A stretch of 64,000 bases of DNA, from contig NZ_KK211206.1 in the NCBI RefSeq assembly GCF_000621025.1, positions 445,037 to 509,036 of the forward strand, read 5' to 3'. A program made the translations under genes and the position numbers. Each line of letters begins with the position of its first letter. Position 1 is the stretch's first letter. This DNA comes from Brackiella oedipodis DSM 13743. GTDB lineage: Bacteria > Pseudomonadota > Gammaproteobacteria > Burkholderiales > Burkholderiaceae_B. The notes below the pieces were generated by a model. The model was not told the origin of the DNA and did no database searches. It saw nothing but the letters and a program-made list of their open reading frames with translations. Below are positions 10,215 to 21,720 of this stretch, piece after piece.

Positions 10215-10472
10215 TTGTTGATTAAACACTTACCCGAACACCATGAATTTGTCGCCACTGTCAATGGCATAGAGAGCCATATTAGTTATTCCATCGAGGA
10301 TCGCACGTTTAATTTATTGCATACAATCGTGCCCTATGAAATCAGCGGTCATGGCATTGCCGGCGAGATAACAAAACACGTCATTGACTGGGCCAAGGCC
10401 AGAGAATACAAGGTTAACCCCGTTTGCTCTTATACCAAGGATTATCTCAAAAAGCATCCGGAGTTACTCTAA
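10215..10472 (+). CDS. Small GNAT-like N-acetyltransferase (YidJ/NATD1-type)
   Basis: An 85-aa protein with the compact GCN5-like fold pattern of the NATD1 group. It shows a beta-rich N-terminus (GIESHISYSIEDRTFNLLHTIVPYEISGHGIAGEIT), an acetyl-CoA loop resembling GxGIAG, and the terminal VNPVCSYTKDYLKKHPEL, which is very characteristic of this family. The start is TTG, at 10215 or the next codon; AAGGAGGA at 10203-10210 is a very strong ribosome-binding site that compensates for it. It stands alone between the prpC terminator and convergent argG. The substrate is unknown. Confidence 0.85.
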   Translation: MLIKHLPEHHEFVATVNGIESHISYSIEDRTFNLLHTIVPYEISGHGIAGEITKHVIDWAKAREYKVNPVCSYTKDYLKKHPELL

Positions 10473-10510
10473 GTACTTGCCCCCTCTTTAAGCGCTGATC
10501 AGAGTCCGAC

Positions 10511-11908
<1,398 letters not shown>

Positions 11909-11933
11909 TTATCAAAATCTATATATTAAAGCA

Positions 11934-11961
11934 AAGACCCTTGTGCAGGGACAAGGGTCTT
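11934..11961 (-). terminator. Hairpin terminator between the membrane-anchored protein gene and argG
   Basis: Perfect 11-bp stem AAGACCCTTGT (11934-11944) with ACAAGGGTCTT (11951-11961), loop GCAGGG. On the minus strand it is followed by a T-rich stretch. It ends the upstream leftward gene before argG. Confidence 0.75.
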
Positions 11962-11981
11962 AGGGTTGATACATAAAGCGA

Positions 11982-12926
11982 TTAGTTCTTAACGCTAAAA
12001 TTGAGTTTTTTGGTGTCAGCCTCGCGGCCCTCTGGATTAGGGGCAGAAAGAGAAGAACGTGAATCAATCGTTTCGACGATTTTAGCGACGTTGGTCGGCT
12101 CTTCAGGTTTGAGAGCAATATGTAATTGCTTTTTGTCCCCTTTGGCGAAGGCATAAATGGCTTGGCATTTGTCCTTAGCGTCTGCAAACGATCCGGCTAA
12201 TTGCTGCTCGCACGTGGCTTGGCCTTGCTCGATGTCTTGCGCTTCGAGTGGTCGAGTATCATGCAAGTGTTTGATAAAACCCGTATCTTCGATAGAGAGT
12301 TTTAAATCACTTAAATCAATTTCGGGTGCCAAAAATAGCCCTAAAAAGACTAAGCTTTCTGGACTACGTAGTCTTTTGGCATCATGTCCCAGTGCTTGCA
12401 TAGCTTTTTCGGAAATGTTTAAGTCATAACTAAAATCAATATTCGCTAAATCCTCTTGTTTGAGGGCTAGATCCAAACTAAAGCGATTGTCTTTTTGGTG
12501 ACTCTTAATACGTAAGTTCTCTATCGGTTTAAGGTCAGTATAACCGTAGGAGGCTAAGTCCTTTTGGAACATACTGGCCAATAGCGGATTGCGGCCCTCA
12601 GAGGTATGGACATTGAGCAATTCCACATCGAAGTCTGAACTATGTTCACCATCATCAACATCATGGATTAACACCTTATCGGCCACTAAACGCTCGGCGT
12701 CTTGCTGACCGATTTCTAGACCTGTGATTTCTTTGTGTCCCAAAATAGTGGCCTTTTGGTCCTTCCAGTGCACTGTATCCTCGAGGTCATTTTTAGCGAG
12801 CTGCTCATGGATTTTTTGTGGAAAGACTTTTTCGGATAGATACCAATTACCCCCAAAATAGGCAATTAATAAGAGCACCACGATGGCTATTGCGGCCAGT
12901 GGCAATGCTTTTGATTTTTGTGCCAT
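11982..12926 (-). CDS. Membrane-anchored protein of unknown function
   Basis: From the ATG at 12926, preceded by AAGGAG, the protein has 314 residues; an in-frame ATG at 12950 overlaps that ribosome-binding site and is less likely. A short basic start (MAQKSKALP) precedes one hydrophobic segment (LAAIAIVVLLLIAYFGGNWYL, about residues 8-28). The rest is predicted periplasmic, alternating short strands and charged loops, with two cysteines near residues 239 and 253 (QATCEQQL and KDKCQAI) that may form a disulphide. The architecture recalls DUF945-type YdgA-like proteins, but I do not recognise a firm family. A terminator follows. Confidence 0.75.
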   Translation of the reverse strand: MAQKSKALPLAAIAIVVLLLIAYFGGNWYLSEKVFPQKIHEQLAKNDLEDTVHWKDQKATILGHKEITGLEIGQQDAERLVADKVLIHDVDDGEHSSDFDVELLNVHTSEGRNPLLASMFQKDLASYGYTDLKPIENLRIKSHQKDNRFSLDLALKQEDLANIDFSYDLNISEKAMQALGHDAKRLRSPESLVFLGLFLAPEIDLSDLKLSIEDTGFIKHLHDTRPLEAQDIEQGQATCEQQLAGSFADAKDKCQAIYAFAKGDKKQLHIALKPEEPTNVAKIVETIDSRSSLSAPNPEGREADTKKLNFSVKN

Positions 12927-13126
12927 GCTTTTTTCTCCTTTTTCAAACATGTTTTTTTTATTCTACATGAATAAAACCATTAGAAAAGCGCTACTTAAGA
13001 TTAAAAATAAGGTTCTTCAGCGAGCGGTTTAACACATTAATTTTTTAAAAAAACACAATAAATCAAGCCTCTATAGAATGAATGAGACCTATTAACTAAG
13101 ACTGCATACTGATATGGTTGGGTAAG

Positions 13127-13138
13127 TCTTATATAAGA
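13127..13138. promoter_or_regulatory. Candidate operator TCTTATATAAGA upstream of acnA
   Basis: Perfect 12-bp palindrome about 120 bp before the acnA ATG, within the 17-bp block AAGTCTTATATAAGATA also found upstream of mdh at nearly the same distance. It is probably bound by the GntR/HutC regulator encoded at 5685-6455. Confidence 0.65.
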
Positions 13139-13257
13139 TACATGACTTAAATACATGCTATAATCGTAAGGATTTATTTTTGATTTAAGTTGGATCGATT
13201 TAATGCACCATCGTGCTTGGATCCCAGCTTAATTCGCTACCCCTAATAGGAGATATC

Positions 13258-15957
13258 ATGTCGCTAGAGAATACGCTTCAAACGCTCAAGCTATCTGATA
13301 AAGAAGCCAAGTTCCATTCGCTTCCTGAATTAGGTAAGGCACTTAATATCGATGTCGCCCGTTTACCTGTTTCTATCAGAATCGTACTTGAGTCCGTACT
13401 TCGCAACTGTGATGGCAAAAAAATCACCGAAGACAATGTCAAACAAGTGGCCAGCTGGAACCCAACGGCCAAACGTACCGAAGAGATTCCATTTGTGGTT
13501 TCTCGTGTAGTCTTACAAGACTTCACCGGTGTCCCTTTATTAGTTGACTTAGCCGCTATGCGCTCTGTGGCTGATCGTACTCACAAAGATCCAAAAAACA
13601 TCGAGCCACTCGTACCGGTTGACCTCGTCGTTGACCACTCTGTCATGATTGACTACTTCGGCAAAGAAGAAGCGCTTGACCTCAATATGAAAGTCGAATT
13701 CGAGCGCAATCATGAACGCTACAAATTCGTCAAATGGGGTACACAAGCTTTCGACACCTTCAAAGTCGTGCCTCCTGGCTTTGGTATTGTGCACCAAGTG
13801 AACCTCGAATATTTAGCCCGAGGTGTACACTGTTCCAAAGACAACGTCTTATATCCAGATACCTTAGTGGGTACGGATAGCCACACCACCATGATTAATG
13901 GTATTGGCGTTGTGGGTTGGGGTGTCGGTGGTATTGAGGCCGAAGCCGCTATGCTTGGTCAACCCGTATATATCTTGACACCAGACGTCGTCGGTGTTGA
14001 ATTGACTGGCAAACTCAACGAAGGCGTGACTGCTACTGACTTGGTCCTCACCATTACTGAATTGCTTCGCAAAGAAAAAGTGGTAGGCAAATTCGTCGAG
14101 TTCTGTGGTCCAGGTACGGCTAGTCTCACCGTGACCGACCGTGCCACTATTGCTAATATGGCTCCAGAATACGGTGCCACGATGGGCTTTTTCCCAGTTG
14201 ACGAAAAAACCGTTGACTACTTTAAAAACACGGGTCGTACCGCCCAAGAAATCGAAGCCTTCGAACAATACTTCAAAGCCCAAGAACTCTTTGGTATCCC
14301 AGAAGCCAAAGACGTTGACTACACCAAATTGGTTAAATTAGACCTATCTACGGTGGTTCCTTCTGTCGCGGGTCCAAAACGCCCACAAGATCGGATTGCG
14401 GTACCAAGCGTCAAATCAACGTTCGATACCCTCTTTACCAAACCCGGCAAAGAAGACGGTTTCAACAAAAAAGCCGAAGAGCTCGATAAAGAAGTCACCA
14501 TGGACAATGGCGACAAGCTCAAAAACGGTGACGTGCTGATCGCGGCTATTACCTCTTGTACCAATACCTCTAACCCGAGCGTGCTCTTAGCGGCGGGTCT
14601 CGTTGCCAAAAAAGCGGTTGAACTCGGTCTTACCGTCAATAGCAACGTCAAGACTTCTTTGGCTCCGGGCTCCCGTATTGTGACCGAGTACCTCAACAAA
14701 ACAGGCTTACTCGATTACCTCGAAAAACTCGGCTTTGATGTCGCGGCTTATGGTTGTACTACCTGTATTGGTAACGCCGGTGATATCAAACCAGAACAAA
14801 ACAAAGCCATCACCGACAACAATCTCATTTGCTGTGCCGTCTTGTCTGGTAACCGTAACTTTGAGGCGCGGATCCACCCTAACCTCAAAGCGAACTTCTT
14901 GGCATCCCCACCATTAGTCGTGGCTTATGCCCTTGCCGGTACCATGCGTATTGATCTTTCTAAAGATCCAATCGGCAAAGGAGCAGACGGTCAAGACGTT
15001 TACCTCAAAGACATCTGGCCAAACAGCGATGAAGTGCAAGCACTTATGTCTGCTGCCATGGTGCCTGATACTTTCCGCAATAACTATGCGCAAGTCCAAA
15101 ACAACCCTGGCGAATTATGGGAAAAAATTCAAGGTACGACCGGTAATGTCTACGACTGGCCAGAATCTACCTACATTGCTGAGCCACCTTTCTTTGAAGA
15201 CTTCTCAGAAACCTTGCCAGAGCGTTCCCAAGTCCAAGGCGCTCGTGCCCTAGCCATCTTTGGTAATTCAGTCACGACTGACCACATCTCTCCTGCCGGT
15301 AGCATCAAAGAAGACTCTCCAGCAGGTAAATGGCTCAAAGCGCATAACGTGGCCAAATCTGACTTCAACAGCTACGGTTCTCGCCGTGGTAACCACGAAG
15401 TTATGATGCGCGGTACGTTTGCCAACGTTCGTATTAAGAACTTAATGGTTCCGCCAAATCCAGATGGTAGTTTGTTCGAAGGCGGCGATACCTTGTATCA
15501 ACCGGATGGCGAGCAAATGTCTATTTACGATGCAGCCATGAAATACCAAGAAGCCGGTATTCCTAACATCGTCTTTGGTGGTGAAGAATACGGTACCGGT
15601 TCATCACGTGACTGGGCTGCTAAGGGTACGCAATTGCTCAACGTTAAAGCCGTGATTACGCGCAGCTACGAACGTATTCACCGTAGTAACTTAGTCGGTA
15701 TGGGTGTCTTACCGTTGCAATTTACGGGCGATGACAGCGTCCAAAGCCTCAACATCACTGGTAAAGAAACCTTTGATCTTAAAGGCTTAGAAGGCGATAT
15801 CAAGCCACAACAAAATGTCACCTTGGTGATCCACCGCGAAGACGGTTCGACTGATGAAGCGCAATTATTGCTTCGTATCGATACGCCTATCGAAGTCGAT
15901 TACTACTTACACGGCGGTATCTTGCCATTCGTGTTACGTGACTTATTAGCTAAATAA
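13258..15957 (+). CDS. acnA: Aconitate hydratase A
   Basis: Isomerises citrate to isocitrate via cis-aconitate with a 4Fe-4S cluster. The predicted cluster cysteines are Cys434 in [10 protein letters not shown] and Cys500/Cys503 in YGCTTCIGN. The swivelling C-terminal domain carries [15 protein letters not shown] and [18 protein letters not shown]. From the ATG at 13258, preceded by AGGAG, it has 899 aa; an upstream in-frame ATG at 13213 lacks that site. The length fits AcnA rather than the 2-methylcitrate dehydratase AcnD, although the sequence alone does not exclude activity on methylcitrate, which matters since no prpD is present here. The conserved palindrome upstream suggests co-regulation with mdh. 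Confidence 0.95.
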   Translation: MSLENTLQTLKLSDKEAKFHSLPELGKALNIDVARLPVSIRIVLESVLRNCDGKKITEDNVKQVASWNPTAKRTEEIPFVVSRVVLQDFTGVPLLVDLAAMRSVADRTHKDPKNIEPLVPVDLVVDHSVMIDYFGKEEALDLNMKVEFERNHERYKFVKWGTQAFDTFKVVPPGFGIVHQVNLEYLARGVHCSKDNVLYPDTLVGTDSHTTMINGIGVVGWGVGGIEAEAAMLGQPVYILTPDVVGVELTGKLNEGVTATDLVLTITELLRKEKVVGKFVEFCGPGTASLTVTDRATIANMAPEYGATMGFFPVDEKTVDYFKNTGRTAQEIEAFEQYFKAQELFGIPEAKDVDYTKLVKLDLSTVVPSVAGPKRPQDRIAVPSVKSTFDTLFTKPGKEDGFNKKAEELDKEVTMDNGDKLKNGDVLIAAITSCTNTSNPSVLLAAGLVAKKAVELGLTVNSNVKTSLAPGSRIVTEYLNKTGLLDYLEKLGFDVAAYGCTTCIGNAGDIKPEQNKAITDNNLICCAVLSGNRNFEARIHPNLKANFLASPPLVVAYALAGTMRIDLSKDPIGKGADGQDVYLKDIWPNSDEVQALMSAAMVPDTFRNNYAQVQNNPGELWEKIQGTTGNVYDWPESTYIAEPPFFEDFSETLPERSQVQGARALAIFGNSVTTDHISPAGSIKEDSPAGKWLKAHNVAKSDFNSYGSRRGNHEVMMRGTFANVRIKNLMVPPNPDGSLFEGGDTLYQPDGEQMSIYDAAMKYQEAGIPNIVFGGEEYGTGSSRDWAAKGTQLLNVKAVITRSYERIHRSNLVGMGVLPLQFTGDDSVQSLNITGKETFDLKGLEGDIKPQQNVTLVIHREDGSTDEAQLLLRIDTPIEVDYYLHGGILPFVLRDLLAK

Positions 15958-15985
15958 GCCCTTAGACTTTTTATCAAGTCTTAGT

Positions 15986-16027
15986 AGACCCATAAGAAAT
16001 TGTTTGATAACAAAGACTTATGGGTCT
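15986..16027 (+). terminator. Rho-independent terminator after acnA
   Basis: Stem AGACCCATAAG (15986-15996) with CTTATGGGTCT (16017-16027), 20-nt loop, then TTTTTATG. Confidence 0.85.
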
Positions 16028-16095
16028 TTTTATGTCCATGACTAGCAGCAGTAGGCTATACTTAAGAGTGTTTAACACTATGCTTATTCGCGCCT

Positions 16096-17502
16096 ATGAG
16101 TTGCAAAAAAGTCAGTCCCATCGCCAGTGCCAGTGCGTTGGCCACTCATCCCGATAGTCAGTACACACTCCATCACTGCCCCTGCAAACACCCGCTGCAC
16201 TCCCCCAAAAGCGTCGATATCTTTTGTCGAGTGATCGATAATTACGGCGATATTGGTGTCGCCTGGCGTCTGGCCAAGAATCTAGCAGCGGCGCTGCATC
16301 ATCCAAGTACACAAAGTGCTGACACTGAAGCTGATAATGATACTGACGCTGAAACTAACGCAACCTCTACGAAGCCAAGGGTGCGATTGTGGGTCGATGA
16401 TTTGCAGCGTTTTGCCAAGATCGAAGCCCAGGTTAATCCTTGTAAGACCCAGCAAACGTTGACCATTTATGCTGACTACGCCGACAGATTAAGTCTCTGT
16501 CAACGTGCTGAAGACGAACCGGAGAAAATAAGCATTGAGGTGAGACAGTGGCCAGCACTGATGCACGAGCAGGATTTTGCCAAAAGCGCTGAACTGGTCA
16601 TAGAAACCTTTGGCTGTGACCTGCCTGCAGCCTACTTAGCGGCGATGCCACAAAACACCCAATGTTGGCTCAATCTGGAGTATCTCAGCGCCGAAGATTG
16701 GATCGATGGTTTTCATCAACAACCCTCTTTGCAAAGCAATGGTGTGCCCAAGTATTTTTATTTCCCGGGGTTTAGCACACGCAGTGGGGGCTTATTACGA
16801 GAAGATAGCCTACTCAGTAGTTTGGCGCGTTTTACGGCCAATCCACAAGCGCAGTATGACTTTTTGAGTCGCATTATGACGGGTGACTGTGCCAAATTAA
16901 TCAGTCATCAGCAAGCCCGTTTAATTAATGTCTTTTGTTATCCACATGCACCCCTACAAGCCTTAATCGCCAGTTTAAAGGCACTTGCCGAGAGCCAGCA
17001 GCGCTTTATCTTGGCAGCCGCACCGGGTGTGGCACCCAATTTAGAAGCCCTGGTTGGCAATCAGCAGCCGCAGCTACGCGTGCAACGTGTACCCTTCTTG
17101 CCGCAAGCACAGTTTGATTTATTGTTGAGTTTGGGCGACTTGAACCTGGTGCGCGGTGAAGATAGTCTGGTGCGTGCGCATTGGATGGGCAAACCCTTTG
17201 TGTGGCATATTTACCAACAAACTGAGCAAACCCATATCACGAAATTGCAGGCTTGGCTCAAGGTGATTGGCGCCGATACTCAGTACCAAGAACTCACCTT
17301 GTTGTGGAACCAAATCGGTGCTAAGAGTCATGATCATGAAGCCCTGCTGACCCTACAAGCTTACTTTACCGCGTGGTTGCAACCGCAAGCCTATGAGCAA
17401 GCCTGCTTCTTTTATCAGACGCTACGGGATGACTTAGCTCAACACGCAAGTTTGTCAGCACAAATCTTGGATTTTTATCATCAATGCGGCCAAAACAGTT
17501 AA
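16096..17502 (+). CDS. earP: Protein-arginine rhamnosyltransferase EarP (EF-P maturation)
   Basis: Transfers rhamnose from TDP-rhamnose to an arginine of elongation factor P, which activates it for rescue of polyproline-stalled ribosomes. The diagnostic N-terminal motif DIFCRVIDNYGDIGVAWRLA lies at residues 41-60 and includes the conserved aspartates. The donor-site motif VRGEDSLVRAHWMGKPFVWHIY is near the C-terminus. efp follows directly, and its position 32 is arginine, exactly the known substrate. At 468 aa it is longer than usual (about 370-400). About 38 residues precede the normal start, and an acidic Thr/Asp-rich insert sits at about residues 70-93. The ATG lacks a clear ribosome-binding site, and TTG codon 15 is an alternative start. 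Confidence 0.93.
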   Translation: MSCKKVSPIASASALATHPDSQYTLHHCPCKHPLHSPKSVDIFCRVIDNYGDIGVAWRLAKNLAAALHHPSTQSADTEADNDTDAETNATSTKPRVRLWVDDLQRFAKIEAQVNPCKTQQTLTIYADYADRLSLCQRAEDEPEKISIEVRQWPALMHEQDFAKSAELVIETFGCDLPAAYLAAMPQNTQCWLNLEYLSAEDWIDGFHQQPSLQSNGVPKYFYFPGFSTRSGGLLREDSLLSSLARFTANPQAQYDFLSRIMTGDCAKLISHQQARLINVFCYPHAPLQALIASLKALAESQQRFILAAAPGVAPNLEALVGNQQPQLRVQRVPFLPQAQFDLLLSLGDLNLVRGEDSLVRAHWMGKPFVWHIYQQTEQTHITKLQAWLKVIGADTQYQELTLLWNQIGAKSHDHEALLTLQAYFTAWLQPQAYEQACFFYQTLRDDLAQHASLSAQILDFYHQCGQNS

Positions 17503-17535
17503 AATATTGGCTTTAATCTTTGAATGGTCCGCGGA

Positions 17536-17556
17536 CGTGTGTGTCCCGGTCACACG
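17536..17556 (+). promoter_or_regulatory. Small hairpin in the efp leader
   Basis: CGTGTG (17536-17541) can pair with CACACG (17551-17556) across a 9-nt loop, 25 bp before the efp start. A clear ACGGAG ribosome-binding site follows at 17566. The stem is only 6 bp and no regulatory role is shown. Confidence 0.4.
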
Positions 17557-17580
17557 CAATATCAGACGGAGTAAAACTTA

Positions 17581-18138
17581 ATGAAAACCGCACAAGAATT
17601 ACGCGTTGGCAATGTCGTACAACTCAACGGCGAGCCTTTAGTTGTCCAAAAAACAGAATTTAATAAATCAGGTCGCAATGCCGCTGTTGTCAAAATCAAA
17701 TTCAAAAACCTCTTATCAGGCACCAACAGTGAAACTGTCCAAAAAGCCGATGAGAAATTTGACGTCGTGGTACTCGACAAAAAAGAATGCACGTATTCTT
17801 ATTTTGCGGATCCTATGTATGTCTTCATGGACGAAGAATACAACCAATACGAAATCGAAAAAGAAAGCATGGGCGATACCCTAAACTACCTCGAAGAAGG
17901 CATGACGGTAGAAGCCGTCTTCTACGAAGGTCGTGCGATTTCTGTTGAGTTGCCAACCATTATTGTTCGTGAAATTACCTATACTGAGCCAGCCGTCAAA
18001 GGTGATACCTCTGGCAAAGTCCTCAAACCTGCCAAAATCGCCACGGGTTACGAAATTCAAGTGCCTTTATTCTGCAATATCGGTGACAAGATCGAAATCG
18101 ATACCCGCACTAATGAATACCGCAGCCGCGTCATGTAA
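17581..18138 (+). CDS. efp: Elongation factor P
   Basis: Ribosome-binding factor (185 aa) that stimulates peptide-bond formation at consecutive prolines. The KOW-like N-terminal domain and two OB domains are full length, and the C-terminal signature [25 protein letters not shown] is intact. The modification loop reads NKSGRNAA with Arg32 at the tip, instead of the lysine used by the EpmA/EpmB system. This identifies the arginine-rhamnosylated class and matches the earP gene 78 bp upstream. A strong terminator follows the stop codon. Confidence 0.97.
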   Translation: MKTAQELRVGNVVQLNGEPLVVQKTEFNKSGRNAAVVKIKFKNLLSGTNSETVQKADEKFDVVVLDKKECTYSYFADPMYVFMDEEYNQYEIEKESMGDTLNYLEEGMTVEAVFYEGRAISVELPTIIVREITYTEPAVKGDTSGKVLKPAKIATGYEIQVPLFCNIGDKIEIDTRTNEYRSRVM

Positions 18139-18156
18139 TACTGCCCTGCCGTACAA

Positions 18157-18182
18157 AAAAGCCGTTAATACTAACGGCTTTT
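18157..18182 (+). terminator. Rho-independent terminator after efp
   Basis: Stem AAAAGCCGTTA (18157-18167) with TAACGGCTTTT (18172-18182), 4-nt loop, followed by TTT. Confidence 0.88.
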
Positions 18183-18361
18183 TTTGTGCTTGTTGATGGC
18201 CTTTTAGACATCAGGCAGCTGGGTATCTCAAGGCCATCTATGGATGTAGTGGCTGAAAAGATCGCGAGACGCTTTGGCCTTAAATTCATCAGTTCATAAA
18301 TCATCAGTCCATCAGCACATAAAACAACCATTAGGACATTAGGCCACGCCTCCACTACCCC

Positions 18362-18847
18362 TTAGTCTCGGAAATTCGTAAAGGATAAAGGCTCCTCACT
18401 AAAGTCTTTTTTGAGTAAGGCGATGGTGTCTTGTAAGGTATCACGCTTACTGCCACTGACACGCACGGTGTCGCCCTGAATTGAGGCCTGCACCTTAAGT
18501 TTACTGTCCTTGATGTGACGCACGATTTTTTTGGCCAATTCTGAGCTCACACCGTTTTTGACAGTGACAAATTGCTTGACCTTATCACCGCCGATTTTTT
18601 CTTGTTTGCCAAATTCTAAAAAGCGCAAATCGACCTGACGTTTAGCCATTTTGTTGAGCAACACATCTTTGACCTGCTGCACTTTAAAATCGTCATCAGC
18701 AAAGATCAGCAGTTCATGGTCATTTTGTTCGACCCTGGCATCCGATCCTTTAAAATCAAAACGTGTACTGACCTCTTTGTTGACTTGATCAACGGCGTTA
18801 CGCACCTCGTTGAGGTCGGCTTGACTGACTACATCAAATGAAGGCAT
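18362..18847 (-). CDS. YajQ-family nucleotide/c-di-GMP-binding protein
   Basis: A 161-aa cytoplasmic protein of the YajQ family (two ferredoxin-like domains). It begins [21 protein letters not shown], contains [17 protein letters not shown], and ends with the conserved [16 protein letters not shown]. Family members bind nucleotides, and some (in Xanthomonas and Pseudomonas) bind cyclic di-GMP and act with transcription factors; that role here is an inference. The D-2-hydroxyacid dehydrogenase gene lies 21 bp upstream in the same orientation, so the two may be co-transcribed. Confidence 0.92.
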   Translation of the reverse strand: MPSFDVVSQADLNEVRNAVDQVNKEVSTRFDFKGSDARVEQNDHELLIFADDDFKVQQVKDVLLNKMAKRQVDLRFLEFGKQEKIGGDKVKQFVTVKNGVSSELAKKIVRHIKDSKLKVQASIQGDTVRVSGSKRDTLQDTIALLKKDFSEEPLSFTNFRD

Positions 18848-18868
18848 CTACTTTTCCTCAAAAAAAGA

Positions 18869-19825
18869 TTATTCAAAAACATCAATCACCGGCGTGATTA
18901 ATTGTTGGTGTTGACTAAATTTACGGAGATTATCCAGGCTTAATTGTTGCATGGCAAGACGTGTTTCCTGCGTGGCGCTGGCAATATGCGGCGTCAAGAC
19001 GGTATTGTCGAGCGCAAAAAAGGCGGGATTAATCCGTGGTTCATTTTGAAAGACATCTAAGCCCGCGCCAGCAATGCGATGAGTTTGCAGCGCTTGCAAT
19101 AACGCCGCCTCATCAATCACTGAACCCCTGGCAATATTAATTAAAAAGCCTTTTGGACCCAAAGCCTCAAGCACCTCGGCATTGACAAGATTGGCCGTGG
19201 TCGCGCCCCCTACCGTCGCTACAAACAAAAAGTCCGCCCACTGCGCTAAGTCGCGTGCCTCGGCAAAATACTGATAATCGACATCGTCACGTTGATGGCG
19301 GTTATGATAGCCAATCTCACAATCAAAGGCTTGTACCCGTTTGGCGATATCTGCACCAATACTGCCTAAGCCCAAAATACCGACTTTTTTGTGATGCGCC
19401 GCTGTTTGATAGGGATACGGTTGGCTCCATTGACCTTGGCGCACAAAGCTATCGGCCTTGACGATGTCGCGACTGAGCGCCAACCACAACGCAATAGCCG
19501 CATCGGCCACACAATCATTGAGAACCTCGGGCGTGTTACTGAGCGCAATGCGACGCGAGCGCAAATACTCGAGATCATAATTATCAAACCCCACACCGAC
19601 GTTGGCTATTAACTGTAAATTTGGCAAGGCCTCATATTGTGCTTGACTGACCTCGATGCCCGAGAAAGACACAATCGCATCGACGCTTTGCAGTTGCTCT
19701 GCGCTTAAGCCAGATAGCTGCTTAGGTTTGGCAAAAATTACGTGATAGTCTTGTTCTAGGGCTTGCTGAATGGTTTCAAATAACGGCGCTAAAACGAGCA
19801 CAGTGTGAATGGTGTTTGGCATCAA
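18869..19825 (-). CDS. D-isomer-specific 2-hydroxyacid dehydrogenase (glyoxylate/hydroxypyruvate reductase-like)
   Basis: A 318-aa NAD(P)H-dependent oxidoreductase. It has the substrate domain with NVGVGFDNYDLEYLRSRRI, the nucleotide-binding GILGLGSIGADIAKRV near residue 150, the catalytic-Arg segment INIARGSVIDEAALLQAL, the Glu in AGLDVFQNEPRIN, and the catalytic His in LTPHIASATQETR. The closest resemblance is to glyoxylate/hydroxypyruvate reductases, but the family covers many 2-ketoacids and the substrate cannot be fixed from sequence. Start is the first of two adjacent ATGs, after a GGAGGA on the minus strand. It is divergent from lysC. Confidence 0.88.
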   Translation of the reverse strand: MMPNTIHTVLVLAPLFETIQQALEQDYHVIFAKPKQLSGLSAEQLQSVDAIVSFSGIEVSQAQYEALPNLQLIANVGVGFDNYDLEYLRSRRIALSNTPEVLNDCVADAAIALWLALSRDIVKADSFVRQGQWSQPYPYQTAAHHKKVGILGLGSIGADIAKRVQAFDCEIGYHNRHQRDDVDYQYFAEARDLAQWADFLFVATVGGATTANLVNAEVLEALGPKGFLINIARGSVIDEAALLQALQTHRIAGAGLDVFQNEPRINPAFFALDNTVLTPHIASATQETRLAMQQLSLDNLRKFSQHQQLITPVIDVFE

Positions 19826-19973
19826 CGTCCTCCTATGAATACAGTCTGTGACGACAGACTAGGTATAACCCTAGCATGATCCACAAAGATTTTAAAACAC
19901 GGTAGAATGGTTGTTTATGTTGTAAATTTTTGTGTCTTTTTATTTTAAATCCCTTTAGCTAATTTTTATTGCC

Positions 19974-21239
19974 ATGTCCTTAATCGTTCATAAATATGGT
20001 GGCACGTCCATGGGTTCTATTGAGCGGATCCAAAATGTCGCCAAACGCGTTGCTAAATGGCATCGTGCCGGTCATCAGGTGGTGGTTGTGCCCTCTGCCA
20101 TGGCGGGTGAGACCAACCGTTTATTAGGTTTAGCCGCAGAAATTTCAGAGACGCCCGATCGCCGCGAACTGGATATGCTGGCCGCCACTGGCGAGCAAGC
20201 CAGCAGCGCGCTCTTAGCCCTTGCCCTGCAAGCCGAAGGCGTGGCGGCTCGTAGTTACACCGGTTGGCAAGTCCCTGTCATCACTGACAGTGCCTACACC
20301 AAAGCACGAATCAAATCGATCGATGGCACTCGTATCATGCACGATCTTGACCAAAATAAAGTCGTGATTGTGACGGGTTTTCAGGGGATCGATGAGCAGG
20401 GTCATATCACAACGCTTGGCCGCGGGGGTTCCGATACCTCTGCCGTCGCGATTGCCGCCGCACTCAAGGCCGACGAATGCCTGATTTTTACCGATGTCGA
20501 TGGTGTCTATACGACCGACCCACGGGTTGAACCCAAAGCTCGTCGCCTCGACAAGATTTCTTTTGAAGAAATGCTTGAAATGGCCTCACTGGGCTCTAAA
20601 GTTTTACAAATACGCTCGGTCGAATTCGCTGGCAAATACAATGTGCCCTTACGGGTCTTATCTTCACTGACGGCACCAGACATCCCTGTCGAACAAGAGC
20701 GCGTCTCTGGCACCTTAATTACAATCGAGGAACAACTCAAAATGGAAGCTGCAATCGTTTCAGGCATCGCCTTCTCTCGCGACGAAGCCAAAATCACTGT
20801 CTTAGGCGTACCCGACACCCCAGGCGTCGCCTTTTCTATCCTAGAACCGATAGCCAAAGCCAATATCGATGTGGATATGATTATCCAAAACCAATCGGTC
20901 GATGGCACCACGGATTTTTCTTTTACGGTCAAGCGTCAAGATCGCCAACAAGCCGTACAAATCCTCGACAAGGAACTAAAAGTCAACACCAAAACCATCC
21001 TCTCCGAAGAAAATGCTTGTAAAGTCTCGATTGTTGGCATTGGTATGCACTCTCATGCCGGCGTCGCCAGCAAAATGTTCAAAACGCTCGCTGATGAAGG
21101 CGTCAATATTCAAATGATCAGTACTTCTGAGATCAAAACCTCTGTGCTTATCGAAGATAAATACATGGAATTAGCGGTTCGCGCTTTACACAATGCCTTT
21201 GGCCTCGACAAAGAAGATGTGGTCTCTATCGAGGACTAA
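19974..21239 (+). CDS. lysC: Aspartate kinase
   Basis: Phosphorylates aspartate, the first step towards lysine, methionine, threonine and diaminopimelate; dapB of the same route is at 59953. The kinase N-terminus VHKYGGTSMGSIERI, GFQGIDEQGHITTLGRGGSDTSAVAIAAAL and FTDVDGVYTTDPR are all typical. The C-terminal third holds tandem ACT domains, including VLGVPDTPGVAFSILEPI and VGIGMHSHAGVASKMFKTL, for feedback inhibition. The length of 421 aa matches the monofunctional alpha/beta-type enzyme of betaproteobacteria. No close ribosome-binding site is obvious before the ATG. tRNA-Ser follows about 90 bp downstream. Confidence 0.95.
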   Translation: MSLIVHKYGGTSMGSIERIQNVAKRVAKWHRAGHQVVVVPSAMAGETNRLLGLAAEISETPDRRELDMLAATGEQASSALLALALQAEGVAARSYTGWQVPVITDSAYTKARIKSIDGTRIMHDLDQNKVVIVTGFQGIDEQGHITTLGRGGSDTSAVAIAAALKADECLIFTDVDGVYTTDPRVEPKARRLDKISFEEMLEMASLGSKVLQIRSVEFAGKYNVPLRVLSSLTAPDIPVEQERVSGTLITIEEQLKMEAAIVSGIAFSRDEAKITVLGVPDTPGVAFSILEPIAKANIDVDMIIQNQSVDGTTDFSFTVKRQDRQQAVQILDKELKVNTKTILSEENACKVSIVGIGMHSHAGVASKMFKTLADEGVNIQMISTSEIKTSVLIEDKYMELAVRALHNAFGLDKEDVVSIED

Positions 21240-21330
21240 AGCCTACGCCACTATTTTCTGTATTTTTTAAAAAATTCTCGCTAGGGTCTGGCTTTTTTTA
21301 AAACTTTATAATATACTTATGAATTCACAC

Positions 21331-21424
21331 GGAAACGTGGCCGAGAGGCTGAAGGCACTTCCCTGCTAAGGAAGCATACGGGCTTAAACCTGTATCGAGG
21401 GTTCGAATCCCTCCGTTTCCGCCA
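21331..21424 (+). tRNA. tRNA-Ser (anticodon GCU)
   Basis: The acceptor GGAAACG pairs with CGTTTCC and the discriminator G precedes an encoded CCA. The D arm GCCGAGAGGCTGAAGGC, the long class II variable arm (CATACGGGCTTAAACCTGTATC) and the T arm GAGGGTTCGAATCCCTC are complete. The anticodon GCT at 21365-21367 reads AGC/AGU serine codons. Confidence 0.97.
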
Positions 21425-21634
21425 AATTTAGCATATACGTTGTTTGTTGCAGGTAGTTTGTTTAACGTAGTTTGTTTGGTTTGGTGTTTATAGTAGTCAG
21501 TGTCAATTGGGTACTATTTTCATGCATATTTAGTTTTCCTTTCCTTAGTGTGTTTTAAAATTTAGCTTTTAAAACGTGTCGTTTTAAAAAGTGTCGTTTT
21601 ATAATTTAAGGTTTAAAGTTAAGGTTTAAAATCC

Positions 21635-21668
21635 AAGATCTAAAATTTAGGGGTAAATTTTAGATCTT
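21635..21668. other. Perfect 15-bp hairpin with GGGG loop
   Basis: AAGATCTAAAATTTA (21635-21649) pairs perfectly with TAAATTTTAGATCTT (21654-21668) across GGGG. A T-rich stretch follows, so it could act as a terminator for the tRNA-Ser transcript, but the stem is mostly A-T and unusually regular. Confidence 0.75.
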
Positions 21669-21720
21669 ATTTTTATCCTATTTAATTGGTTTTATAACTC
21701 CAGTAAAATTTTTAGATTCC

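Noticed and set aside
13864..14283. 139-codon open frame antisense to acnA
   Set aside because: It is a shadow of the acnA frame; no ribosome-binding site, no family resemblance, and acnA is unmistakable.
16067..16079. Palindrome AGTGTTTAACACT before earP
   Set aside because: A real 13-bp palindrome, but a single copy with no related site and no known regulator.
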